Source: JAZSQT01 sp045538075 (GTDB taxonomy: Bacteria > Chrysiogenota > Deferribacteres > Deferribacterales > Mucispirillaceae). Taken from it: a DNA stretch of 11,985 nucleotides. The stretch covers positions 1 to 11,985 of the forward strand of contig JAZSQT010000058.1 of the NCBI GenBank assembly GCA_045538075.1, written 5' to 3'. The notes under the pieces were generated by a model that saw only the letters and a program-made list of their open reading frames with translations, was not told the origin of the DNA and did not search any database. Below, in pieces: positions 1 to 6,578 of this stretch (position 1 is the first letter of the stretch; the number at the start of each line of letters is the position of its first letter). Made by a program: the position numbers and the translations under genes.

Positions 1-60
1 ACTTTGTTTAATATTTCTTGTTTATATAACAATATTAATAAATCCTTATATTTTTTTATC

Positions 61-89
61 TTTACATTTATTTTTTTTAAAAATATCTT
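61..89 (+). promoter_or_regulatory. Candidate sigma70 promoter of the chemoreceptor gene
   Basis: TTTACA at 61-66 and TATCTT at 84-89 are separated by 17 bp, a good match to a sigma70 promoter, and lie 34 bp before the ATG at 124. The surrounding DNA is nearly all A and T, so chance matches are common. No RNA data are available. The rest of 1-123 holds no convincing gene. A short dyad (TTGTT at 18-22, AACAA at 28-32) is the only other structure seen. Confidence 0.4.
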
Positions 90-123
90 AATCTATATAG
101 TAATTAATAACAGAGGTTATATT

Positions 124-2121
124 ATGGGAAAATTTGTTCAAAATGTTACTATACGCTTCAAAATATCTCTTATGGTTTTAATTCCAGCAGTTGTAATAGT
201 TGCATTATCTATTTTTTTAATTAGAGAAAATGTTTCATCTATTGCCTCAAGTAGTAATTTAAGAAATATGCTTGAAATATCAACATCGTTATCTTTAATA
301 GTTCATGAACTACAAAAAGAAAGAGGTAATAGTGCTGGTTTTATGGGTAGTCAAGGAAGACAATTTAAAAATGAATTAGCAATTCAAAGACAGTTGTCTA
401 ATGAGAAAATTAAAGATTTTTATACTTTGTCATCATCTATTGATTTAAGTATTTTTGATAATAATTATATAGAAATTTTAAATAAAGGTCTTACTGATTT
501 AAAAAAAATAAACGAAATAAGAAGTGATGTTGATAGCTTATCTGGAAATTTAAGCCACGTTATTCCTTACTATACCTCTACTATAGGTAAATTATTAGAT
601 ACTGTATTATTAGCTTCAACGATGAGTATAAATAACGAAACTACAAAGCAATTATTTAGTTACGTTAATTTTCTTTATGCAAAAGAAATGGCTGGTCTTG
701 AAAGGGCTACAGTAAATGGTGCGTTAACATCTGGTGCTTTTACTGATGAAACTTATGATAGATTTATTTCTCTAATTACTCAGCAAGAGATATTTCATAA
801 ATTATTTTTAGCTATGGCTGGAAAAGATGAAATTGAATCTTATAATATTTCTGCAGAGGATAATTCTTTTTCAGAAGTAGATAGAATGCGTGCAATAGTT
901 AAGTCTAAAGCAAGAGAAGGAAATTTTAATATAGAACCTAAATATTGGTTTGATACAATTACAGAAAAAATAGATTCATTAAAAGTAGTAGAAGATGTTA
1001 TTGCTGATAATATTATTCTAAAATTAGATAATACTATCAATTCAGCAAAAAATAATTTAATTATTTTTCTTGTTTTAGTAATATCTGCTTTATTATTTAC
1101 AATTATTTTTAGTTTAATAACATCAAGAGATATATTACTACGCATTAATACTGTTAAAAATAAACTTACAGAAATTGCTCAAAATAGAAATCTTTGTGAA
1201 AAAATGGGATTAAATTCTAAAGATGAAGTTGGTATTATTGCTGACTCTATTGATAGCTTTGTAGAGTTTATTAGAAAAACAATGGTAGAAATAAAAGAGC
1301 AAGGTATTGCTAATGTTAAAATTGCTACACATCTTGTTGATACTACTTTAGCAGTTAATCATAGCCTTGAAAATAGTGAAACAGTTGCAAAAGATAATAT
1401 TAAGAGTGGTAATGAAATTAGTTCATTAATAGAAAAGAATATACAAGAGGCATTAGATACAAAAGATGCTGCAGCAAGTGCCGTTGAAGACCTTGATAGA
1501 ATTAGGGATAATATTCTACATTTTACTGATGAAATTAAAGATAAGAGTAGGTCAGAAGCCGAAATTTCAAGAGATATTAATAATCTTGTAGTTGATGCAG
1601 AAAATGTTAAAAAAGTTCTCGTTGTTATAAGTGAAATAGCAGATCAAACAAACTTGCTTTCATTAAATGCTTCTATTGAGGCAGCAAGAGCAGGGGAGCA
1701 AGGTAGAGGATTTGCAGTCGTTGCAGATGAAGTTAGAAAATTGGCAGAAAGAACTCAACATTCTTTAGGAGAGATTAATAAGATTATTAATACAGTTCTT
1801 AATGGAATTAGTGAAGCTGGAGCTAAAATTAATAGAAACTCTGAAGATATAATTAAACTCGTTGATACTGCAGAAGTAGTTCAAAAAGAAGTCGTTAAAC
1901 TTTCTCTAAATATGGCTTCAGTGCTTAATGTGGCTGTTAGTTCAATGGAAAGTTCTAAAGAAATTGGAGATAAAGCACGTTTAATGATTATGGGTGGTGA
2001 AAGTATTAATGAAGCTATTTTAGAAATTGCAGATAAGATGCATGATGTACGAAATTCATCAGATTCTATAGATGTCGGAGCTGAAAGGTTAAATAGTAAT
2101 ATTTCATCATTTAAATTATAA
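124..2121 (+). CDS. Methyl-accepting chemotaxis protein with nitrate/nitrite-sensing (NIT) domain
   Basis: Inner-membrane chemoreceptor of 665 residues that should control the CheA kinase in response to a periplasmic signal. Membrane segment 1 is about residues 14-33 and segment 2 about 312-332. The ~278-residue periplasmic part between them carries the NIT-domain signature near its start (VHELQKERGNSAGFMG, 60-75), a family linked to nitrate and nitrite sensing. A HAMP linker follows (about 333-385). The cytoplasmic coiled coil holds the conserved MCP hairpin tip (NASIEAARAGEQGRGF, about 515-530). The C-terminus ends in ISSFKL, with no CheR/CheB-tethering pentapeptide of the NWETF type. The open frame reaches back to position 4, but ATG 124 is preferred: AGAGG at 112-116 sits 7 bp upstream, and residue 1 then lies just before the first membrane helix. 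It appears monocistronic. The ligand is inferred from the domain family only. Confidence 0.93.
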   Translation: MGKFVQNVTIRFKISLMVLIPAVVIVALSIFLIRENVSSIASSSNLRNMLEISTSLSLIVHELQKERGNSAGFMGSQGRQFKNELAIQRQLSNEKIKDFYTLSSSIDLSIFDNNYIEILNKGLTDLKKINEIRSDVDSLSGNLSHVIPYYTSTIGKLLDTVLLASTMSINNETTKQLFSYVNFLYAKEMAGLERATVNGALTSGAFTDETYDRFISLITQQEIFHKLFLAMAGKDEIESYNISAEDNSFSEVDRMRAIVKSKAREGNFNIEPKYWFDTITEKIDSLKVVEDVIADNIILKLDNTINSAKNNLIIFLVLVISALLFTIIFSLITSRDILLRINTVKNKLTEIAQNRNLCEKMGLNSKDEVGIIADSIDSFVEFIRKTMVEIKEQGIANVKIATHLVDTTLAVNHSLENSETVAKDNIKSGNEISSLIEKNIQEALDTKDAAASAVEDLDRIRDNILHFTDEIKDKSRSEAEISRDINNLVVDAENVKKVLVVISEIADQTNLLSLNASIEAARAGEQGRGFAVVADEVRKLAERTQHSLGEINKIINTVLNGISEAGAKINRNSEDIIKLVDTAEVVQKEVVKLSLNMASVLNVAVSSMESSKEIGDKARLMIMGGESINEAILEIADKMHDVRNSSDSIDVGAERLNSNISSFKL

Positions 2122-2188
2122 GTTTAAGTTGAATTGTTTTTTTTGAAATGATATTTGATAATTGTAATTTATGTATTATAAAATTTTC

Positions 2189-2217
2189 TTGACAATTATA
2201 GAGTATCTTAATAGTAT
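2189..2217 (+). promoter_or_regulatory. Sigma70-type promoter of tpx
   Basis: A perfect -35 TTGACA (2189-2194) is followed after 17 bp by TAGTAT (2212-2217). It lies 31 bp before the tpx ATG, giving a short leader. This is the best promoter match in the window. Its -10 box touches the palindrome at 2217-2233. Confidence 0.7.
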
Positions 2218-2233
2218 TATAAAACTTTTATAA
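2217..2233. promoter_or_regulatory. Perfect 8-1-8 palindrome at the tpx start site (candidate operator)
   Basis: TTATAAAACTTTTATAA is a perfect 17-bp dyad: 8-bp arms around a central C. It begins at the last base of the tpx -10 box, covers the expected +1, and ends 1 bp before AAGGAG, the ribosome-binding site. A repressor bound here would block transcription. The shape resembles the 7-1-7 boxes of Fur/PerR-type regulators (PerR: TTATAATnATTATAA), but the match is partial. In such AT-rich DNA part of this symmetry could be chance. Confidence 0.45.
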
Positions 2234-2248
2234 AAGGAGTAATTTAGT

Positions 2249-2752
2249 ATGAATAAAGTTACAATGAATGGAAATCCTTTATCTCTTGAAGGTAATTTAC
2301 CTAATATTGGTGATAGTATTAAAGATTTTACATTAAAAACAGTTGAATTATCAGATAAAACAGCAAAAGATTATGAAAATAAAGTTTTAGTGATTGTTGC
2401 TGTTCCATCAATAGATACACCAGTATGTGATTTAGAAATTCAAAAATTTAATACTGAAGCTGGTTCGCTTTCTGATGATATTAAAATTGTTGGTGTTAGT
2501 GCAGATTTACCATTTGCTCAAGCAAGATGGGCTACAGAAAGAAATATTAAAAATATTGAAATGCTTTCTGATTATATGACAATGGATTTTGCTAAAAATT
2601 ATGGTATTCTTATTAAAGAACTACGCTTAACAGCAAGAGCAATTTTTGTTTACGATAAATCAGGCAAACTTTCTTATATGGAGCTTGTGTCAGAAATTAA
2701 AAATGAACCAAATTATAGTAAAGCTATAGAAGCTGCAAAAAATGCGTTATAA
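2249..2752 (+). CDS. tpx: Thiol peroxidase (Tpx family, atypical peroxiredoxin) lacking the resolving cysteine
   Basis: Reduces hydrogen peroxide and organic hydroperoxides, normally using thioredoxin, in the cytoplasm (or periplasm in some species; no signal peptide is seen here). The 167 residues match the usual Tpx length. The active-site loop PSIDTPVCDLEIQKF places the peroxidatic cysteine at Cys60. The family segment SADLPFAQARWATE (84-97) and the conserved arginine of TARAIFVYD are present. E. coli Tpx carries its resolving cysteine (Cys95) in this helix; here the aligned residue is Ala95. Cys60 is the only cysteine in the protein, so it should work as a one-cysteine enzyme or resolve with an external thiol. 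The start is supported by AGGAG at 2235-2239, 9 bp upstream. It has its own promoter and terminator, so it is a single-gene unit. Confidence 0.95.
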   Translation: MNKVTMNGNPLSLEGNLPNIGDSIKDFTLKTVELSDKTAKDYENKVLVIVAVPSIDTPVCDLEIQKFNTEAGSLSDDIKIVGVSADLPFAQARWATERNIKNIEMLSDYMTMDFAKNYGILIKELRLTARAIFVYDKSGKLSYMELVSEIKNEPNYSKAIEAAKNAL

Positions 2753-2780
2753 TAAATTCTAATTTATTTATCAATGATAT

Positions 2781-2808
2781 AGCCCTCATTTTTTATGAGG
2801 GCTTTTTT
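2781..2808 (+). terminator. Rho-independent terminator after tpx
   Basis: AGCCCTCAT (2781-2789) pairs perfectly with ATGAGGGCT (2795-2803) around a 5-base T loop, followed by six Ts (2803-2808). It is the clearest GC-rich hairpin in an otherwise AT-rich window and lies 28 bp past the tpx stop. Confidence 0.92.
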
Positions 2809-2826
2809 ATATACCTTAAAAATTAT

Positions 2827-2854
2827 TTGCCTTTAAATTAAATCATACTATGAT
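2827..2854 (+). promoter_or_regulatory. Candidate promoter of the NDUFA9-like gene, overlapped by a 7-1-7 palindrome
   Basis: TTGCCT (2827-2832) and TATGAT (2849-2854) are 16 bp apart, between the tpx terminator and the ATG at 2897. The -10 box forms most of the right arm of a perfect 15-bp palindrome, AATCATACTATGATT (2841-2855), which could be an operator. An independent promoter is expected because the preceding terminator is strong. Confidence 0.45.
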
Positions 2855-2896
2855 TATAGATATTACTTGAGATTATGTAGGTAGGGTATTAATGTA

Positions 2897-3799
2897 ATGG
2901 GTAAATGTATTTTCGTTACTGGTGGAACAGGCTTTGTAGGGACAAATATTATACAATCACTATTAGATAATGGTTACGATGTTAAAGTATTATCAAAAGG
3001 TGATTTAAATGGAAATTTTCCTCAAAATGTTGATGTTATAAAAGGCGATATTCTTGAACCAGACTCTTGGAAAAATAGTGTAGATGGTTGCGATATATTT
3101 ATTAATCTTATTGGAATAATTAGGGAAGTTAAAAGCAAAAATATAACATTTGAAAAACTACATATTGAAGCAAGTAAGAATGTAATAAGTTTATGTAAAG
3201 CATACGGAATAAAAAGATTGCTTCATATGTCTGCAGCAGGGGCAACCTATAATGGAGTAAGTAGATATTTAACTACTAAATTTGAGGCAGAAGAGTTAGT
3301 TATGGCTTCAAATATTAATTATACAATTTTTCGTCCTTCAATGATTTTTGGTAGTGAAGATAAAAATATAAATTTTTTTGCAAGTATAATAAAATCTATT
3401 GGTGTATTTCCAATTTTTGGTAAAGGTGATTACTTATTGCAACCTGTATATGTAAAAAATGTTGCAGAAGTTTTTGTTAAAAGTATAAATAACCCAGCAT
3501 GTTATAATAAAACTTTTTGTGTAGGTGGAGAAGATATTTTTGAATATAAAAATCTAATAAAAATAATCTCTAAATCTATTAATGAAAATCCTATTTTACC
3601 TCATATCCCAGTAAGTATCGCAAGAATATTGACTTCCATAATGGGTAGGTTTCAATTTTATCCATTAACGAGAGACCAGTTAGAAATGTTGCTTATTGGT
3701 AATACATGCGAAAATTCAGATGTTTTTAATATATTAAATATAAATCGTAAGAGTTTAAAAGTATATCTCTGTGAACATTTTAAAAAAAATAAAAAATAA
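2897..3799 (+). CDS. NAD(P)-binding atypical short-chain dehydrogenase/reductase, NDUFA9-like
   Basis: A 300-residue cytoplasmic protein of the extended/atypical SDR superfamily. The N-terminal Rossmann fold shows the dinucleotide-binding motif TGGTGFVG (8-15), and VIKGDILEPDSW follows the second pair of strands, as in NmrA/NDUFA9-like proteins. A YxxxK pair is present (Tyr124, Lys128), with a serine in HMSAAGA a little before it, so the catalytic geometry could be intact. FRPSMIFG and the segment QPVYVKNVAEVFVKSI are typical of the NDUFA9/YbjT-like group. Bacterial members are often annotated as complex I accessory-like proteins or as sugar epimerases; neither role can be shown here. The start is ATG 2897 with AGGG at 2883-2886, 10 bp upstream. 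It lies alone between the tpx terminator and a convergent gene. Confidence 0.82.
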   Translation: MGKCIFVTGGTGFVGTNIIQSLLDNGYDVKVLSKGDLNGNFPQNVDVIKGDILEPDSWKNSVDGCDIFINLIGIIREVKSKNITFEKLHIEASKNVISLCKAYGIKRLLHMSAAGATYNGVSRYLTTKFEAEELVMASNINYTIFRPSMIFGSEDKNINFFASIIKSIGVFPIFGKGDYLLQPVYVKNVAEVFVKSINNPACYNKTFCVGGEDIFEYKNLIKIISKSINENPILPHIPVSIARILTSIMGRFQFYPLTRDQLEMLLIGNTCENSDVFNILNINRKSLKVYLCEHFKKNKK

Positions 3800-3804
3800 C
3801 TGTA

Positions 3805-5451
3805 TTACTTGTTTCTTAACTCAACACGACGAATTTTTCCACTTATTGTTTTTGGTAATTTACTTACAAAATCAATAATTCTTGGGAATTTATAGTTTGC
3901 TGTAACTGATTTTACGTATTCTTGTATTTCTTTTGCAAGTTTTTTACCAGCTAAATTTTTAAATTTATCAGTTAGAACTATTGTTGCTTTTACTGCTTGT
4001 CCTCTCATAGGGTCTTCAACACCTGTAACTGCACACTCTAAAACTGCTTCATGTTTCATTAATACACTTTCTACTTCAAAAGGGCTAATTCTATAACCTG
4101 CACTTTTTATTATATCATCAGATCTACCAATAAACCAAAGGTATCCATCTTTATCACGATAAGCTACATCTCCAGTATAATATAAATCATCATGCCAAAC
4201 TCTATTCGTTCTTTCTGGTTCTCTATAATACTCTTTAAATAGACCTATAGGTTTTGAGTTTTTAGTATGTATTACTATTTGACCGTGTTCGCCAACATCG
4301 GCTATACGACCATCTTGAGTAATTAAATCAACGTTATATTGAGGATTTGGAACTCCCATTGAACCTGGTTTTGGCTCAACCCAAGGAAAAGTCCCAATAG
4401 TAAGTGTAGTTTCTGTTTGTCCAAATCCTTCCATTAATTTAATGCCAGTAAGTTTATAAAATGATTCATAAACTGCTGGATTAAGTGCTTCACCAGCTAT
4501 AGTGCAATGTTCTAATGATGATAAATCATATTTGCTAATATCCTCTTTAATCATAAACCTAAAAACCGTTGGAGGTGCACAAAAGGACGTAATTTTATAT
4601 TTATCAATTAATTCTAATATTTGTTTTGGAGAAAAATGTTCATGATCATAAACAAATACGTTGGAGCCTGCTATCCATTGCCCATATAATTTTCCCCATA
4701 CTGCTTTTCCCCACCCAGTATCTGCAATGGTAAGATGGAGGCTATTTTTGTTAAGATTGTGCCAGTAACAACCAGTAACAATATGACCCAATGGATATAA
4801 AAAATCATGGGCTGCCATTTTTGGATTTGCAGTAGTTCCAGATGTAAAATAAATTAATGATGTATCGCTATTGTTGTTAGTAAATTTAGGACGTATAAAT
4901 TTTGGTGCATTTTCAATGCCTTTTTGAAAATCTAACCAACCTTCTGGAACGAAAGGTCCAATAGAAACCCTATGTTTAACAGATGGAGAATACTGCATAG
5001 CATCATCAACTTGGTTAGTAATTTGCTCTTCTCCAACAGTAACTATCATTTTAATAAGTGCAGCATTATTTCTATATACAATATCTTTACTCATTAACAT
5101 ATGAGTTGCAGGTATTGCTACTGCTCCTAATTTATGTAAAGCGAGCATACAAAACCAAAATTCATAACGTCGTTTTAATATTAACATTACCATATCGCCA
5201 CGACCAATACCTAAAGATTGGAAGTATGCTGCAGTCATATCAGAATATTTTTTAATATCTTTAAATGTAAAATCTATATGATTATTTTTATCGTTTACCC
5301 AGCAAAGTGCTTTTTTATTTGGTTCAATTTCAGCCCATGCATCTGCAACATCGTAAGCGAAATTAAAATTGTTTGGGGGTATAATCTTAAAATTATTAAT
5401 AAAGTCTTCTTGAGATTTAAATTCAGTTTGACTTAAAAATTTCTCTAACAT
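3805..5451 (-). CDS. AMP-forming acyl-CoA synthetase (medium-chain/benzoate-CoA ligase-like)
   Basis: Activates a carboxylic acid with ATP to an acyl-adenylate and then to acyl-CoA. Of 548 residues, all adenylate-forming core motifs are visible: the phosphate loop TSGTTANPKM (Ser204 to Lys211), GFGQTET (342-348), YTGD (425-428), GRSDDIIKSAGYR (442-454), and the C-terminal catalytic lysine in SGKIRR (Lys539). The region around IADTGWGKAVWGKLYGQW resembles ACSM/medium-chain acyl-CoA synthetases, so a medium-chain or aromatic acid is the likely substrate. The loop has Ala208 where the family usually has Gly or Ser. A TTG 12 bases upstream (5463) could extend it by four residues, but ATG 5451 is preferred; neither has a strong ribosome-binding site (GTGG 8-11 bases upstream of the ATG). 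Its stop is 5 bp from the stop of the convergent gene. Confidence 0.9.
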   Translation of the reverse strand: MLEKFLSQTEFKSQEDFINNFKIIPPNNFNFAYDVADAWAEIEPNKKALCWVNDKNNHIDFTFKDIKKYSDMTAAYFQSLGIGRGDMVMLILKRRYEFWFCMLALHKLGAVAIPATHMLMSKDIVYRNNAALIKMIVTVGEEQITNQVDDAMQYSPSVKHRVSIGPFVPEGWLDFQKGIENAPKFIRPKFTNNNSDTSLIYFTSGTTANPKMAAHDFLYPLGHIVTGCYWHNLNKNSLHLTIADTGWGKAVWGKLYGQWIAGSNVFVYDHEHFSPKQILELIDKYKITSFCAPPTVFRFMIKEDISKYDLSSLEHCTIAGEALNPAVYESFYKLTGIKLMEGFGQTETTLTIGTFPWVEPKPGSMGVPNPQYNVDLITQDGRIADVGEHGQIVIHTKNSKPIGLFKEYYREPERTNRVWHDDLYYTGDVAYRDKDGYLWFIGRSDDIIKSAGYRISPFEVESVLMKHEAVLECAVTGVEDPMRGQAVKATIVLTDKFKNLAGKKLAKEIQEYVKSVTANYKFPRIIDFVSKLPKTISGKIRRVELRNK

Positions 5452-5511
5452 TTTCAACCACAAAACATAGTAAAATCAAATTGCTATAGTTACAACAATT
5501 CCATAAGATAG

Positions 5512-5539
5512 TTTATATAATAAAAACTATAATTTGCAA
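5512..5539 (-). promoter_or_regulatory. Candidate promoter of the acyl-CoA synthetase gene
   Basis: On the minus strand TTGCAA (5539-5534) and TATAAA (5517-5512) are 16 bp apart, about 60 bp before the ATG at 5451. ATAGTTT (5508-5514) and AAACTAT (5524-5530) form an inverted repeat with a 9-bp spacer over the -10 region, a possible operator. The gap to the upstream minus-strand gene (5452-5583) has no gene and no GC-rich terminator, so read-through from nfo is also possible. Confidence 0.35.
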
Positions 5540-5583
5540 GTTTTTTTTGAAAAAAACCAAACAAATATAAATTATGTTTAAAT

Positions 5584-6414
5584 TTATATAAATGCTTTAC
5601 GTAATAAATCAATTTCTTTTTTGTAGCCTGAAAGCTCATTAGGAGTTTCAAGAACGAAAGACAAATGTTTTATACGTGGATTATTTATTACGTTTATAAT
5701 TGCTTCTTCTCCTATTGTGCCTTTTCCTATTACCTCATGTCTATCTTTTTTGCTATTAAAAGGAACCATACTATCATTAACATGCATTGCTTTTAATCTA
5801 TCAAGACCGATTATTTTATCAAATTCATCTAAAACGCCATCAAAATCATTTACTACATCGTAACCAGCAGAATATAAATGGCAAGTATCCATACATACTC
5901 CAACTTTTTCTGGGATATTTAATCTATCAATTATAGATTTTATTTCTTCAAATCTTGAGCCTACTTCACTTCCTTTGCCAGACATAGTTTCAAGTAAAAG
6001 TAAGGTAGATTGATTTTCCTTGATAACCTTATTTAATACTTCTGCAATTAATTCTATCCCTTTTTCTACCCCTTGACCAACATGGCTACCAGGGTGAATA
6101 TTGTAGTAATTGTTAGGCAGATACTCTAAATTACTTAAATCTTCTATCATTGCATTTGTAGCAAATTCTCTTAATCCTTCATCTGTTGAGCAAGGGTTCA
6201 TAGTATATGGAGCGTGAACTACTAAAGGTGCAAAAGAATTTTCTTCCATGATTTTGCACAATGCTTTTGCATCTTCAATATCCATAGCTTTTGCTTTACT
6301 ACCACGAGGGTTTCTACTGAAATATTGAAAAGTATTAGCATTTATAGAAAGGGCTTCTTTTCCCATGTGTTTATATCCTTTAGATGACGATAAATGACAA
6401 CCTATATTTAACAT
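5584..6414 (-). CDS. nfo: Endonuclease IV (AP endonuclease, xylose-isomerase-like TIM barrel)
   Basis: Base-excision repair enzyme that cuts the DNA backbone 5' to abasic sites and trims 3' blocking lesions left by oxidative damage. The 276-residue length is typical. All nine ligands of the trinuclear zinc site can be placed: His67 (VVHAPY), His107 (NIHPGS), Glu142 (LLLETMSG), Asp176 and His179 (CMDTCHLYSAG), His211 (AMHVND), Asp224 and His226 (KDRHEVIGKG), and Glu256 (VLETPN). The start is set at ATG 6414: GAGG lies 6 bp upstream, and the protein then begins MLNIGCHLSSSKG, matching the family N-terminus. An in-frame ATG at 6426 has no ribosome-binding site. It is divergent from the rapZ-PTS operon and lies upstream of the acyl-CoA synthetase on the same strand. 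Confidence 0.95.
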   Translation of the reverse strand: MLNIGCHLSSSKGYKHMGKEALSINANTFQYFSRNPRGSKAKAMDIEDAKALCKIMEENSFAPLVVHAPYTMNPCSTDEGLREFATNAMIEDLSNLEYLPNNYYNIHPGSHVGQGVEKGIELIAEVLNKVIKENQSTLLLLETMSGKGSEVGSRFEEIKSIIDRLNIPEKVGVCMDTCHLYSAGYDVVNDFDGVLDEFDKIIGLDRLKAMHVNDSMVPFNSKKDRHEVIGKGTIGEEAIINVINNPRIKHLSFVLETPNELSGYKKEIDLLRKAFI

Positions 6415-6445
6415 AATTTTCCTCATTAATTTGTAATATTTAATG

Positions 6446-6474
6446 TTTATACCATATTAAAGAACGATTTTAAA
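6446..6474 (-). promoter_or_regulatory. Candidate extended -10 promoter of nfo
   Basis: On the minus strand TTTAAA (6474-6469) is followed after 17 bp by TATAAA (6451-6446). The -10 is preceded by TGG, giving an extended TGnTATAAA element that compensates for the imperfect -35. It would give a leader of roughly 25 bases before ATG 6414. Confidence 0.45.
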
Positions 6475-6515
6475 TAATATTATTGAAATTTACACTATTT
6501 AATTTAACTTAATAG

Positions 6516-6544
6516 CAGACAGATAAATGTATTTATGTTATAAG
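6516..6544 (+). promoter_or_regulatory. Weak candidate promoter of the rapZ-PTS operon
   Basis: CAGACA (6516-6521) and TATAAG (6539-6544) are 17 bp apart and lie 34 bp before the rapZ ATG. The -35 matches only four of six positions. The intergenic space 6415-6578 must hold promoters for both divergent units, which is the main reason for proposing it. Confidence 0.3.
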
Positions 6545-6578
6545 TAGATAAATTGTTATAGAAGTTTAGGTATCACAA

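Noticed and set aside
18..32. Dyad TTGTT-TATAT-AACAA upstream of the chemoreceptor
   Set aside because: Only 5-bp arms and not placed over a promoter core; too weak to call an operator.
4..123. In-frame N-terminal extension of the chemoreceptor from ATG 4
   Set aside because: It would add 40 Phe/Ile/Asn-rich residues before the first membrane helix, and it overlaps a good promoter candidate; ATG 124 has a proper ribosome-binding site.
840..1145. Minus-strand open frame inside the chemoreceptor gene
   Set aside because: It is antisense to a strongly conserved coding region, has no recognisable domain, and reflects AT-rich codon usage. The same reasoning applies to the other short antisense or overlapping frames (5058-5436, 7755-7958, 9484-9834, 10619-10828, 11073-11279).
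5452..5463. TTG start extending the acyl-CoA synthetase by four residues
   Set aside because: Rare start codon with no ribosome-binding site in front of it; ATG 5451 gives a normal N-terminus.
5540..5563. T-run/A-run dyad as a terminator for nfo
   Set aside because: The stem would consist almost wholly of A:T pairs with hardly any loop and no GC core, so it should not form a stable RNA hairpin.
6415..6426. ATG 6426 as the start of endonuclease IV
   Set aside because: No ribosome-binding site upstream; the GAGG that lies just after this ATG serves ATG 6414, whose product begins like other family members.
6473..6484. Perfect 12-bp palindrome AATAATATTATT between nfo and rapZ
   Set aside because: Composed only of A and T in very AT-rich DNA; such palindromes are expected by chance, and it does not align with either promoter candidate in a clear way.
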